Shown here piece by piece: positions 49,701-52,392 of a stretch of DNA of 58,429 nt. Below the pieces are notes generated by a model. That model worked only from the letters and a program-made list of their open reading frames with translations. It was not told where the DNA came from and ran no database searches. The DNA comes from Pirellulales bacterium (GTDB lineage: Bacteria > Planctomycetota > Planctomycetia > Pirellulales > JACPPG01), in contig DASXEJ010000379.1 in assembly GCA_036490175.1 (NCBI GenBank), forward strand, positions 1 to 58,429, written 5' to 3'. Every line of letters begins with the position of its first letter. Positions within the stretch are counted from its first letter, which is position 1. A program made the translations under genes and the position numbers.

Positions 49701-50819
49701 AATCTGATCGGACTGCCCGAGCACGCCGCGACGCAATCCCAAGATTTGATGACCGAAACGCTCGCGACAGGCGACCGGCGGCTGCCGAGTAGCGTCGACC
49801 TTACGAGCGGGCAGGGCAACCCGTCTTTGTCTGACGAAGTCACTGCGGTTCGCGTCTCCGATGGCGCCTGGACGAACAATTCTGCGAGCCAATTATCAGC
49901 TGGCCAGGGGGCTGGGGGGTATTCCATTCCGTTGGGAACCAATGGACAACCGACTTCGCTGCCCTGGATCAACCTCGATCAGATTCAGATTGCGTTCAAC
50001 GCGGACGTGAATGTCCAACAGACGAGCTTGACGCTTACAGGCGTGAATGTCGCAAACTACACCGTTGTGAATTTCAGCTACGACTCGACGATACATACGG
50101 CAACATGGACCTTGTCGCGGTCGATTAATACCGACACCTTGCACCTCGATCTGAAATCCGCAGGTTCGGGCACCGCATTCAGTTTGGCCGGCGAGGATTT
50201 CAATTTCGCGTTCAATGTCCTGCCAGGTGACGCGAATCAAGATGGCATTGTCAACGGTTTGGACATTGGTGTAGTGGCCAACAATTGGTTGCACTCGCAG
50301 GGAACAACGAGCGATCTCAACGGCGACGGATTAGTAAATGGCCTTGATATCAACGTGATTGCCGTGCATTGGCTGGCGTCTGTGCCCGCGGGCGACAGTC
50401 TGCAAACAAATAATGGCGCCAGCGTCGCGATAGAAGCCGCCAGGGCCACGGCCTATGGCGCCCTCAGCCAACCTCCGGCGGTAGCGGCTTTTTCCGTGGC
50501 CGCGACGGGCTTGCCGTTCTCGACGATGACTAGCACGGGGGCGCAAACTTCATCCGGTTTATCGACCGCGCAGCTAAGGGCCACCGACACTGTCCTTGCT
50601 GGCTCCGGAGCCTTGGATCTTACGGACCGTCGCTATTACGGAAGCTCTTCCACGGCTTTCCGTACCTTTACGTCTGGCGACCGTTCAGCAGCCACGATGA
50701 TGGCAGTAGACGCAGTCGTAAGTGCCGACGACTTCAACCAAGTCGCCGAGGACGCCAACCAAATGTTATCCAGCGTCGTTGGCCGCTGGAAACGCCCCGT
50801 CGCGAAGATTCCACGTTGA
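24558..50819 (+). CDS. Giant (8,753-residue) multidomain secreted adhesin-like protein with metzincin motif, FG-GAP, beta-strand repeats, RTX and dockerin
   Basis: A single uninterrupted frame of about 26.3 kb. A basic N-terminus leads to FEHLEERLLL (residues 37-46), the planctomycete LEPR-XLL-type motif; no classical signal peptide is seen. HEAGHLLGFKH (217-227) is a complete HExxHxxGxxH zinc site, and ATHAAGDHFAH (353-362) resembles zinc-dependent phospholipase C. FG-GAP/VCBS calcium repeats occupy about 2376-3174, split by a Leu/Asp-rich repeat block. About 3,600 residues of Gly/Ala/Asn-rich beta-strand repeats follow, then a four-copy module (about 6855-7194), haemagglutinin-like strands, RTX-type loops (about 8163-8251), a damaged metzincin motif HEMGNLIGLPEH (8378-8389) and two dockerin-like repeats (about 8557-8610). 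There is no PEP-CTERM. Start 24558 is chosen because LEPR-type proteins begin with such a basic segment; an in-frame TTG at 24468 also exists. A surface adhesin or matrix protein is inferred. Intact length argues for selection. Confidence 0.9.
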   Translation: MEVSRRNRLLSKRRRQAEHRRKSADRRLTARLFAGGFEHLEERLLLTVAPTGVDNRSAALLQALGDIGLVPADSSPAIVATNQTFYLDLSGAQGVRYDGPVILTGISIPTFRAPPQLAGEESQIAAEVTSTLAQEFAGTGISFTTQLPAAGSQFSTIYVGGSGTEFASYGNYLGVAEKIDVDNQDHADSALVFSDKIGLTDTTAGQFASDLAGVVAHEAGHLLGFKHASADPIGTPAGILDDVAFKPYTHVETAKDVRSDLLDDGKITINGHDYTVDPKVVEAITKYPTYYNAGAVGPDGFPDFVMGQSIIHPVDTGIWMQRVLDMAWAAQNDPTYSPDERQQILAFAYGYATHAAGDHFAHNLVNEFAEGVYPSTSDVLSNTQDLANAVRHFIVEGYIGDATPGYDSDNLRTLLPDGDLSNNSTVGSSFDVPTRFVYETLIKPFPGDPTAVADTGYTTLAVNATTNQFTRTTGSFLDDHFTVGQTIYSFGFNGNNGQYTVTNVTATAITVAEPLSAGDSAGTGDEALVTQGSRGVLLDTFLSLRGTVAEQAQIATTAYTTAYGTAPSMDFNGLLDHLIALGSTPSVQQSAELYASYLAYWRDSLDAGIKVWAQVGLDASEALFDFQSLRNVQNSVGQGVGNDSDPERAAAEDQVGLMSTFLSIFNDPNQDGDTSDSFISNHLLPMFGVPQRVADLGNFLQSFISPLENNIIEPLRLAINPLESGSSGSGSGGITDIPKQFIEQMFQQRYGLDVETIGKLINLPDGMDLESATIGSKTIDVFQPGDHAKLDGYLGIQSQATDAAPPDDPNFVFFDRPQTIVGPDIEFDPTKFAAYADAVTLSKIILLQETPLDGDTASSGQLSALVNNTLADLGTPLATPYDWSRLNMDSADGGNVLTTTLQKPGVMVAATLPDGSIGQVLSDAQPWLLQIDGDHNWRQDSLIVSDLAYRVGPQTTGAATADASWTMNVTAGQPYQLQASWQSNVTQRINGQPINPATNAHYRVYDGANPVPIADFFVNQRELSNQVSDGDFSYNVLGSVTSTSGTLRVELDNVADGDVIAGPLRAQAVNNSLDVRHVQLTRDPQTLAVLPSGYAEPLAGWIDLKYATGTGNDPLWESDILRPVFRALFVDWQNGALNFPDLGDTPSPDPNEVVGGITPSVRIHALVTPTDPVPSPAPATGVNLVANGASTFTFSGTVIVSSAMGNGDATPDALTIVATAISSGPTTLSVDSSNNRFTRAAGSFLTDGFQVGQEIHATGFLINNGTYRITAVTDGAITVDANLLPGDSSGDGDEQLLVPGQIIIAGAVGGSGLGNITLEADDVEVDSGAKLSSRQVAPGGNPFTDPSIADSGTIAILAPLINIGADAELHADATGAFAPGDISLTALDSQILSWSLSIGSSRFLSLGASGTIDIGASAQLAARDINIVAQVSTQKSALDTDANPSANAGLDTTIDESDVFEVTGHAAAVISAATAKIDISEGAVLQAARNVMLNADAQSSAAITTRSEYFGITYGSSSPAADVIVENGALIAAAGQVNLHATAENTLAVTTLVPQTGDVANLSLSYGKARSHSDVAVQSGATINAASATMDAENTNSISNLAIAAGFPGSGTLIGVGAALAIGSYQSDASTDISGNINVSGDLRIEAHSKNLKDVTRSLGQVAVTPDATNGLVQSLTTFLAHLDLSTVVDGRTINPTQIGTDVSLAASAALVRTENKAAALIDDGSYVVVGGGMTIDSTADEPFQISATGNAADASTVGIGGAVAWSRVANQATSFVGSNATVDVAHVLSITSNATVHNPGPTADPDPTFQPVFTLPTTTGGTGTGQIEQQYTDANTVAGAVNAAFDPLTAFLAPLLADPSLMGTSFVQANGSAPGGAVVLGGGVNYLKVYNQAASGIAGGAQVNQRPAVVTVGSDQDVALDAQGTIHLTNMAGMDTSPLDFDGGSLAVGGYFNALYADNYAKASIDDRAQVSAARDVTANSNTTNDIVQVTQPGTAAGGVGIQGAFGLVVLGHESLAYIEDRAVVHAGRDVVLNALNGGAVVNTAGGAVHGDDGGIGAAAAYTVETVPSTLDPASDEELQGRSETHAVIGDSAAAIGPLGTGGIVGLVTAGRDVRLNAQSNQQFWTTSASGASSGGSLGDLGGGQEQYHGLDFGFGFSGDVAYNSLTDSVQAFVRDTSAVQAGNDIHLEANDAPLVEATAGAVAFGNHLGIGGSFAHNGINEMTRAYTQDTTLHAADVAILATTGSVVLAFSDGGAGTKADVAVAGSVNENQLETLAEAAIGARTNASIPGTLDVNAQGNMSVVSNAGASSASTDGFAALGAALDIGSISNDSHAFVGTGSYVVTPNDLHINANSNEHVLSVSAALADGGAGTQNRLYINNGTDSPLDGVAGEDAGGRDTLTSSVAIGDLNGDGKPDLVTGDFAQFNRSYLNDGSGNFSAGKDIGSALGALDNLEAPTIDKNSLIPDLTLAVALGDFDKDGDLDVIAGNLGQPNRLYLNDGKGNFSAGIDIGVGTLNVSIDPSLTSDNISTTDLVHELQTQIDNQLAPSGLVPGTVQVSIDPTSGQIVLTSTSRVLDAASAESAISAARRDGLIVTNAANDPLPLSVSFDGHNIQFSIKPNDADTLDNVTADDLRDQLQGLVDQAVVASGFGAAGDIKVQIDATGRMIFTTAGHTLLSAEAEAQLAQARRAGDLVTPGNVPLVLTLGFSDADQTTSITVVDIDHDGDLDLVVGNLDQHPRLYINQGPGNQAEKFTSQGGTRTFSIARDISSDVNFTTSIAAADLDGDGNIDIVTGNLGFDLPGLINRELVNVGDFLDNTVVDSVNLVHSGLTSLLNLVEKGLLDRFDFDPLAPITVATIVNAGIASLRGLALDGVVTLQNFTDKALDPADLTASGLVTDAQLAAHGLVNAVGKVSLYDLVNSGLAALDQVIGKNLVTINDLSLPDIKLGDLLGSQLTDINDLIDDGIVDVNNLLDIKLDLRQLIDSGLTTLADLATKDLLSLADLDPVKTNLDQLTSQYAFGATTRIYYGRSDGTFDPGVDLSADKFITRSIAIGDVNGDGHPDIVVGNVGTGVRLYENLSTTPGTRGFDTGTTITQIGPLTQAVVLKDMDGDHDLDLVVGNLSTPNQLYLNDGHGHFDGGTDISTDANATVGLAVDDVNGDGHPDVVTANSKPAIGAAGAGSAFDVGGNVQAYVASGATVITDKSLFVSAQDAPQVVALSRAGATSSFGSASLSAVSPNIDSQVVAHVDGTVRAALGSGLTAPAGVFVTATSNDNLLGHASGNATAGEAALAASAVIFRMDTSVDAFVGPQAKIDIVNPTATVPLDLQVSAQHNTLGLGVAGSFGASPFVSAGAAFVATLATKSVTAHLDSAQVHAQNDVLLQASSSEDVDASAAGVGAGLALAVAGSAVFTQLDKHTQATINGGTTLADGNVVLTADSHSTFDPISGAVGLGVGAGIGAAVNVFTKNDVTSATIQNGAIVDALAQHAAASVFSGQIVNGARQMELLQGVVLRANSEEDISPIAVAGALAAGFAGAGSVNAIVLNNQTTAAITGGSVVGQMSGSATTQIVSLLAWNTTNVGGFAGALSGSLAVSAGGAANGGRLTKDTEAYVDGSSTVSANDDVEVLALSNEVIAPITATTGVSALATIAGAADIFTIPVTTSAYITGAATVTAQGSVVVNSDDATNVHYVTGQSAFSSTASAGASAGLVSLEKNTQAYVDSGAHVTAMALRPAATTRSGTFDVSYTPNTDNIPGLLGSLVFDVLGVLFDNPIRTLVNALSFDGDLSILNITPASSPQDDPDLTGSRSSTPSIVPIRGVAISATSRDALDAMAIGYGASGTLTAQFSAGAIVSANHTLAHIGTDAVVNQSTTGAGDEQTVMVTVGSDLFFMGLSGGAALSSPSPSVGTAGGAFDLALTNDTTEAGIDGAIVNAKSDVLVVAKAIHDVMVFAAGLSAAAEGSLVVADGSADFISIKQATYAYIGDKAVVNADGNIMVSAHSDTDVDSMAGAAALGHSFTGAGFSFATVVIGKDTEAFIGKDTTVNAKGNTKSTLQVFDGSITPSLGMKTIHGVAVQAVSSEDVFNVAGAGTASSLIGLSGSVTAALVDSDTSAFIDENAKVNTDEAGASSSQSVNVSSANQTTLFGVPINFAFGLLAAGVGVDIGVVRNDTTARINKGARVNALQDIDVFALDRIQGDSFIANIGQPTKLGINLIHSMYSLRGDLESPLLLPIVGTALVPASLLNANSTDSIQSDLDLVIQKLTSLGGGGIRDTLDQYNGALPSAGAAAVALTNATPSDVVTSAVEGNIEGLGTNVVVDGAILHAGRDLTVAARESSDFESDTTTATDLMYLISPPVDSSVAVYSDRSFVNTHDIAVASLTGGTVATAGRDVLVEGDVNGKSVLTATTGSNTVQNLIGAYVDGSTINAGRNSDVHAQQTVDALNRSLLPRYDGLQFKQGSNTIQSTVEAKVADQSIITAAMDSGVHAEDDTTAGVLADSVTIDKKGPIKGIIPAAGVAVATNEINDTVRAAVEQSRLTATAGDAEIKAVFNPDAISVGLGVAEASQLAVVAGTYAGNTIAGTLDAHLSAGSQVVAAGTVSVLSDDGGTIVAVGGNAAIAKGAFAGSAAISNNTITTNVTAFVDGANTSVVAPVIDIEAYDNADIISVAVGGSDANHFTLGGSISENDVGGLLDAHISAGAIVTALQSVTVQAHDDTQITAIAGAVAVTSNAGGAVGAGISKNKITRNSTAYIDGATAHSATVDVFVSSDAAINSVAVGGAEAQNFAAGGSLADNTIAGSLDAHIGDGAQVTPSLRLSVDAGDHSRISAVAGEAAFTFSGGAAIGAAISTNEITRDTVAYIDGAGTLATATAAEVLATSDAQIEGIAAGGVGAQNFAAGGSLTTNTIAGSLDAHLSGGAAVSASKTVTVSATDTSTIYGAAGQAAFATSAGAAVGTAISTNTTSRHVVAFVSDEHTTANAGNLRLLADTLATINALAAVGVGGGTVAADYSLSENQIQNTTDAAVLNSAVVGGSSIFVRGSDDSTIRSLSGSGAGTGGTLAAAAAQGKNLIANNVFSHVDNATVSGDTVDILASSNDDNNDGLTDPTTKSGDFDNSFVDDITAIVIGGAGAGVLGLSGSIALNDVASNVDAHIGQGANVTATSTVRVRGLDDSGIRAVAGNGEGAGTIAAGIASSTTNGHSQVMAAIDAASVTAPTVDVDTHTTGSTKSAAAIGAGAGTGAFDVATTDNEIANRSDAHVTNSAHVVASQSLLVTADDSSDILAIAGAGAGAGVVAVAPGISTNNIQNTVTSFVDNNATVDAATASITAADNSRINSVSAGFGGATYLTITGGVGVNNTSNTVDAHVSSGAVVTTQTDTTIAATDASTNGSFTGQAGGALVALGAAASYSEIDNHILAYIHQATVTSTAGSVNVNAVSAATIKSFTGGANGGFVGIAGNVSVVFVGTQTEAYISDATVTAFANVVVTADANDSWDLGVGSLAGGLVGASGAVVVNKSENVTRAFVEGATIVAHGKGTTSNVEHWDPDTGVLSIEQIHGLAVIASFVGQPTGSFNGMTAINAGGGLVGIGGLVSATDWHNHTDAFIAASQINSASDYGGSVIVRAHSDETVKALSGGAAGGLVGVGGTIDRSNIDSETRAFISNSDESGSDPDPGTSVVYGQGVEVSTVTREKLDLAVVGIAGGVVGVSGAVSVTDVADHNTAFVHDSDIFSHHDISVLADDTVTTHTDVGSLGAGAVGLGVSVSVNTIENVVQAQVLGGHLNAAGATTIAADSDETLDPLVMTAGLGAVGVAGTVAVNNIRTTTEATVQDGSRTSLLNQDPAYKSGVSFERGVVQTVTVSANDTALINDDTGTAAAGEFAGVGASVDVGAIRNRTVAHVGGQSIVGALNDVSILAHESRSIDSFVAAFGAGIAGLSAAVSVQSLGASTDSMADTEFNRSVGGANLLNQVDASLFTPDVASAINYHGFGTSPIIVHATVLVDGLGDPTVDGAISATSSSDRGAMAFVDDAGPGAGAQIQSGRDITIQATNLFHLDQSVGSAALGVVSVGASIGIGSIQNNTQAYLGSADSLQAARNISIQAQDHELQPNSELNAIGGGVGFIAAQANVATLTISGNTTARLNGNATIVAAQNVVVEASQQSNVDSEGKGFSAGLAAAGADIATSRVDTNVTADIGAGANVGGGAGSVGNLTVDTIADNTTTANALVGQAGLVAGNDGTSRSTVDANHYAHIGDANVTVTGAVTVNATSTGNAKASVGELAVGLAAGGFSDPDSLVEGSVQARVSDGANIHAPTMTVGATSTDRANSDSEAIGVGLVSGNATGSDATTNVTVAAHIDDANIVVPGVLTINSHSNDMATSASGVVTVALAAGGASLANATTLGASQAYLGTGGNISAGSLVISAYGSDGTQVNADAFGGGVLAGDGAIATAQTQGTAEAYIGNASVETTGDVSVSASSARLSNANTGAIAVGVVAGGASVSNATTGGSTLAHTEGTVHAGGNLQIEAADEDSFANALANAYQGGIVTGSGAVTNATLNSQIRAYANNGTNLTVAGNLLVQAQSLGNVVNSDAEGASIAAFEAGSSNANASDSPTVEASIRNGATVDSSGSITVEAVNTPLVSMSLADTSGGSLIGTTGASATAHAAANVMSFVGAATVHAAQSLLVRTDSLNNAQATGDGTAIGLLLGVGDVHAKAFSGNQTQAYLAAGANVNVGNLTIQSVGNDLSTSSVVGSGGGFISDNATEADSDVSPNIVAAINDGATVVTTNSIIISAKSSPEGDSNSTANAFGAVAVGESDANTTIRPTVVSRVGGNAHVTAGGDVTIESDSGDFSPPSNDTFNPGDVNLAQNTITLANHGLSDGSQVVYQSAPFVPIGGLQDGRQYNVLAVDANTIQFGARFDGAQVDAARDTIKTTGTHDLVTGDRVVYHSDGQPNVSGLVDGQTYFVRLIDATTIKLATTLAGAQNAPKSFAATAVDSIGNTINIPSHGFANNQAVTYHAPNTAKSFNSTLVDVAEDSSGNLIRDTNGKPLDDPGQDDILVANNTFVQGEAVLYTASDPTKAIGNLISGTVYYVIKINNDLIRLATTPALATAGTAIALTPDKSSAGRTVTHALLPAGDLPIGPLVDGTTYYVVVVNPNRIGLAATPGGPLLDLNALALTGTSTLGTEGIDLAPSSGKQSLDLDFTSSSTGANHLAGPNGLPLSAFGGLSGDGQSSSLATGSGGGLFFGGQAANASTIATPDVQAYVDVGSGQAAIQAQGNITITSNSISNVAGHSSNSSGGLVGSGQSLATANVTNNNDAYVGDNAQIVAGGNITIQAGSNHIADAGASSDGGGLIDLAEADTFSDIGHDTRARTGTNSKLSAGGTISIQGLSSTQAYTDSEVDSGGLGADASANDQSRGDDDPGGVRIGVASDALTQVEIGAGSQLTATHVQLNAQVNGTGGSAHSEGSASAAGADNDATARFDDWEHANVNILHNAKVTGTADVTIVSQVNNVNIDSESDVDTDAAVGDSDSTAISYVLTEADVTADTGALVTTHTLDVQALSNNFAIKVVPHQDGAFYDSGDVTTRNIFSPARDIAWNSDVFLTAGPAPRLVIDAAGNVTEATNVSYMQTATEFLVQDISFNDQGTAHFFTNDVGDGAPQGTLAGSQSTFNFQENYDTVTILNASTKNVEVINIDPVNRLTSPEVTIDVPVDPFSFNVGQTFTSTLVDIESTGPSGSDVMVAGTINNPLGTTKLVSASGDILQSNEEGLVLTNSFQAQAPLGTIGDSGGFRFPVDLVESGGRPTHMSVAVGDDIYMSLQGRQRTLGATSFTVNVDSITAGGEVSITTQAAVRETTLPANWYAVEVNEPRTPLLSEVISHFRPGAGDPPPVVETGAFAFNPVTIDATYNFGLVQGANIDLVSSASTNLIGLSGNTNILSTGRLVAGTNGAIVLHETDGDMRVGVILSSRGNVTLSAPDSIVDTFNTADPDIIAASITLAAVSGSIGSLDNPLDINTSFEASGVLTADAAKDIVINETSGALHVVHARTSIGTIQLTTVDASKNGEDLFLDPNGVISTISGTITLRGGDDVRLKPGSIVQTGMAAGNSITILGDFGNADRGVGTNIVVEGTLSGPTITIQGNVDNDFISLQAATVVGAMAQIYGLDGDDHLVGGVNGAAFFGGNGQDLIEGGPGDDVIDGGDGNDNILAGDGNDTVNAGAGDDFMDGGPGTDFGDGGDGNDNCINFESEINCEDGPILLLTAAASAANVAKSPALTEDQLAPIANEALQRWLATVGLSPAQQELLESATIIVADLPDQLLAETMRSTIIVDTTAAGWGWFVDGTPSDDSEFLTQRGTSQLQAPAGTAADGHMDLLTAVMHEMGNLIGLPEHAATQSQDLMTETLATGDRRLPSSVDLTSGQGNPSLSDEVTAVRVSDGAWTNNSASQLSAGQGAGGYSIPLGTNGQPTSLPWINLDQIQIAFNADVNVQQTSLTLTGVNVANYTVVNFSYDSTIHTATWTLSRSINTDTLHLDLKSAGSGTAFSLAGEDFNFAFNVLPGDANQDGIVNGLDIGVVANNWLHSQGTTSDLNGDGLVNGLDINVIAVHWLASVPAGDSLQTNNGASVAIEAARATAYGALSQPPAVAAFSVAATGLPFSTMTSTGAQTSSGLSTAQLRATDTVLAGSGALDLTDRRYYGSSSTAFRTFTSGDRSAATMMAVDAVVSADDFNQVAEDANQMLSSVVGRWKRPVAKIPR
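25911..26153 (+). repeat. Intragenic module, copy 1
   Basis: Encodes residues 452-532 of the giant protein: TNQFTRTTGSFLDDHFTVGQ, TIYSFGFNGNNGQYTVTNV, TAITV. The same module recurs at 28221. It resembles short modules found in phage tail and fibre-type proteins. Confidence 0.7.
28221..28457 (+). repeat. Intragenic module, copy 2
   Basis: Encodes residues 1222-1300: NNRFTRAAGSFLTDGFQVGQ, EIHATGFLINNGTYRITAV, GAITV, then a GDSSGDGDE acidic loop matching GDSAGTGDE in copy 1. The two copies are collinear but diverged. Confidence 0.7.
31684..34080 (+). repeat. FG-GAP/VCBS-type calcium-binding repeats
   Basis: Encodes about residues 2376-3174. Seven acidic loops are visible: DLNGDGKPD, DFDKDGDLD, DIDHDGDLD, DLDGDGNID, DVNGDGHPD, DMDGDHDLD and a second DVNGDGHPD, each followed by a hydrophobic-Val-x-Gly-Asn/Asp strand and a 'RLYxNDGxGNF' turn. 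This is the calcium-binding beta-propeller pattern of FG-GAP/VCBS domains. Two long insertions interrupt it, at about 32092-32670 and 32970-33620. Confidence 0.85.
32970..33620 (+). repeat. Leu/Asp-rich 24-residue repeat block inside the FG-GAP region
   Basis: Encodes about residues 2805-3020. Repeats of about 24 residues follow the pattern LVNSGLAALDQVIGKNLVTI, LLGSQLTDINDLIDDGIVDV, LIDSGLTTLADLATKDLLSL. They are strongly amphipathic, nearly free of the Gly/Ala texture seen elsewhere, and look like an alpha-helical solenoid. I do not recognise a named family. Confidence 0.65.
38270..39630 (+). repeat. Tandem repeats of about 109 residues in the giant protein
   Basis: The marker LDAH recurs at 38307, 38634, 38958 and 39288, that is every 109, 108 and 110 codons. 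Each unit also carries a VTAFVDGA/STAYIDGA-like strand, and two neighbours share NFAAGGSL.xNTIAGSLDAH. Looser relatives of the unit extend in both directions (about 34-45 kb). The predicted structure is an elongated beta-solenoid. Confidence 0.75.
45120..46140 (+). repeat. Four-copy 'HGL/GF...VxY...DGxxYxV' module
   Basis: Encodes about residues 6855-7194. Four units share a turn such as ANHGLSDGSQVVYQS, THDLVTGDRVVYHS, SHGFANNQAVTYHA and NTFVQGEAVLYTAS, and most continue with a 'LVDGxTYYV ... IxLATTxxxA' strand pair. It interrupts the Gly/Ala-rich repeats. Confidence 0.65.
49045..49310 (+). repeat. RTX/haemolysin-type calcium-binding repeats
   Basis: Encodes about residues 8163-8251. Nonapeptide-like GGxGxDxxx units are visible: LDGDDHLVGG, GNGQDLIEGG, PGDDVIDGG, DGNDNILAG, DGNDTVNAG, AGDDFMDGG. 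Two Cys follow in a short loop (NDNCINFESEINCEDG). Such blocks fold on calcium binding after secretion. Confidence 0.85.
49350..49800 (+). other. Degenerate C-terminal metzincin-like domain of the giant protein
   Basis: Contains HEMGNLIGLPEH beginning at 49689 (H8378). The pattern matches HExxHxxGxxH except that the second His ligand is Asn (N8382) and the spacing to the last His is one longer. The upstream segment APIANEALQRWLATVGLSPA and a strand IIVADLPDQLLAE are typical of such planctomycete domains. Catalytic zinc binding is probably lost. Confidence 0.6.
50218..50395 (+). other. C-terminal dockerin-type pair of the giant protein
   Basis: GDANQDGIVNGLD and LNGDGLVNGLD are calcium-binding dockerin loops, each followed by a helix ending in NWL or HWL. 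They closely resemble the pair in the protease gene at 16143-17315. A Ser/Thr/Ala-rich tail without PEP-CTERM follows. Confidence 0.82.
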
Positions 50820-51078
50820 GTCGGGACATCGACAAACTTCCACGCGGAGGCGCCGAGAAGCTCCCTGGAAAGGACGGTTTCGCGCGGATTTCCGAGAGAG
50901 CGGTGCCGAGAGCTTGTGAGAGTCGGCGCTAGAGAGGAGCGGCCGGTGCCGCGCATTGCTGAATGATTCTATCAGGAGCGCATGCGTCTTGAACGCGGTC
51001 ACATCCCGTGGCGATAACTGTGGCTCGCAAGCGTTAAAGAACGTCACGATGTCCAGCTCGCTCTGCGGCTCGTGCTGC

Positions 51079-51226
51079 GTCAACTCCAAATGTTCGGGTG
51101 GCATGCTCACGCTTGCGTGAACATGCTCCTTCTGTAGGTACGTACTCTCAGGATGCTTCGGCATGGCCACGACGCGCGCGGCCATGGCATCCCAACCGTA
51201 GATTTAAGCGTTGATAAAGCACTTGG
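51079..51226. repeat. Dispersed 148-bp repeat, copy B
   Basis: Ungapped partner of 4281-4428. It conserves the central hairpin with one mismatch (CATGGCCACG / CGCGGCCATG) and the small TCACGCttGCGTGA palindrome. In both copies the minus strand could encode a similar peptide (MATLVVAMPNHPENTY / MAARVVAMPKHPESTY), though this may just reflect conserved DNA. It lies 260 bp after the giant gene, at the start of decayed mobile DNA. Confidence 0.8.
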
Positions 51227-51391
51227 GTGTCATTCGTAAACCGACAGAATCGTGGCTGCCTTGTCTCGAAATCAGTCCAGGTGGGCCGGTACAATGGACG
51301 CACGTCCTGCCCATGGCAGGGGGCAAACAGGAACTTGCGTCCACCCTGGGCGCCGGATGCCCCATCGCATGTTTCTCGCGGGCATTCTGGC

Positions 51392-51760
51392 ATGATAAAA
51401 CGTCGTCGGCCGGCGAAGTTGACGGTGTTCGTGCAGGAAGAATTCTGCGTGTTGCCGGATGCGGGCATCACGCGCAGCGCCGCGGCCCAGTTGCTCGGGT
51501 GTGCGCCCCCCACGATCAGCAACGCGCTCGAGCGCGACGCTGCGTTTCGCAAACGCGTGCGGCAGACCGGACGAGCCGTCGCACTGCACCATTCAGAGAG
51601 GCTGCAACTTCCAACGCCGCCACATGCTGTGCCAGGCATTGCGTCGTCAGCTGAGCATCCGCAGCGACAGTACAAAAGCCGGCGCCGCGAGCCGCGCCCT
51701 GGAGCATCGCCCGGAAGCGTTCCTCTTGCCCCGCGGCCGCCGCACAGTCGCAGAGTTGAA
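51392..51760 (+). pseudogene. Frameshifted small helix-turn-helix protein
   Basis: ATG 51392 opens MIKRRRPAKLTVFVQEEFCV followed by GITRSAAAQLLGCAPPTISN and ALERDAAFRKRVRQT. This is a helix-turn-helix of the kind seen in small phage- or transposon-associated planctomycete proteins. The expected C-terminal part seems to continue in the next frame (KAGAASRALEHRPEAFLL at about 51685), implying a one-base shift. The family is inferred from memory, so the assignment is moderate. The region 50820-51078 holds nothing recognisable. Confidence 0.4.
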
Positions 51761-52010
51761 TCGACGAGCAGCGACGCGCCGCAGTTTTTTCATGCGGCGG
51801 CGATGCCCACGTGACGTTGCCAGGTCGAGGTTCGCAAGAATTTCCCTACAAACCCAGGGTTTCTGTCCGACTGGCCAGGTCGTGGTCGTCGTTTTTTGCA
51901 GCGGTGAATAATTCCATAAATTGAATAAATCGGCGCGGCCCGCCGTCAACTGCAAATCCGGCCGCCCTGAAAAAATGCGCCGCGCAACAAGCGCATCACT
52001 GGTGCACTGC

Positions 52011-52209
52011 GCGATCCAATTGAACGATCTGGTTGCAGAGGTTCGATGCGCACTATCTCGAAGAGAGGCCGCACCACAGTCTTGATAACAGGTTAATCAA
52101 CCCAGGCAAGCTACCTCTTGCGGACGAGGCCATTCCTAGCTTGCGTCAAGTTGTCTGCTGCGAACGGCTAAGGGAGTTGTTACGACATTACGAACGGCGC
52201 GCCGCATAG
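52011..52209 (+). pseudogene. Integrase-core transposase C-terminal remnant, copy 1
   Basis: Reads QLNDLVAE, then after a one-base shift FDAHYLEERPHHSLDNRL, AIPSLRQVVCCERL and RELLRHYERRAA with a stop at 52209. This is the tail of a DDE integrase-core (rve) transposase, in which the HYxEERPHQ motif lies near the last catalytic Glu. The rest of the gene is missing. Confidence 0.75.
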
Positions 52210-52392
52210 CCGACTGGCAGCGTTTTGCGGATCTGGGACGGTCTACGCGCTTACATTGAAAACCGCCGAGTTCATGCTTTCCTAGACCCGTCATTGCGCG
52301 GCGGTCAGTCGCCATGACGTAATGCGCTGGGCCACGATTATCATCTCCGCGATCCGATCCGACCGAGAACACGCGACCCTTGGTAGTGATTG

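Noticed and set aside
51227..51814. Full 195-codon frame as an intact gene
   Set aside because: Only the part from 51392 resembles a protein, and its C-terminal half appears to continue in another frame, so it is listed as a pseudogene.
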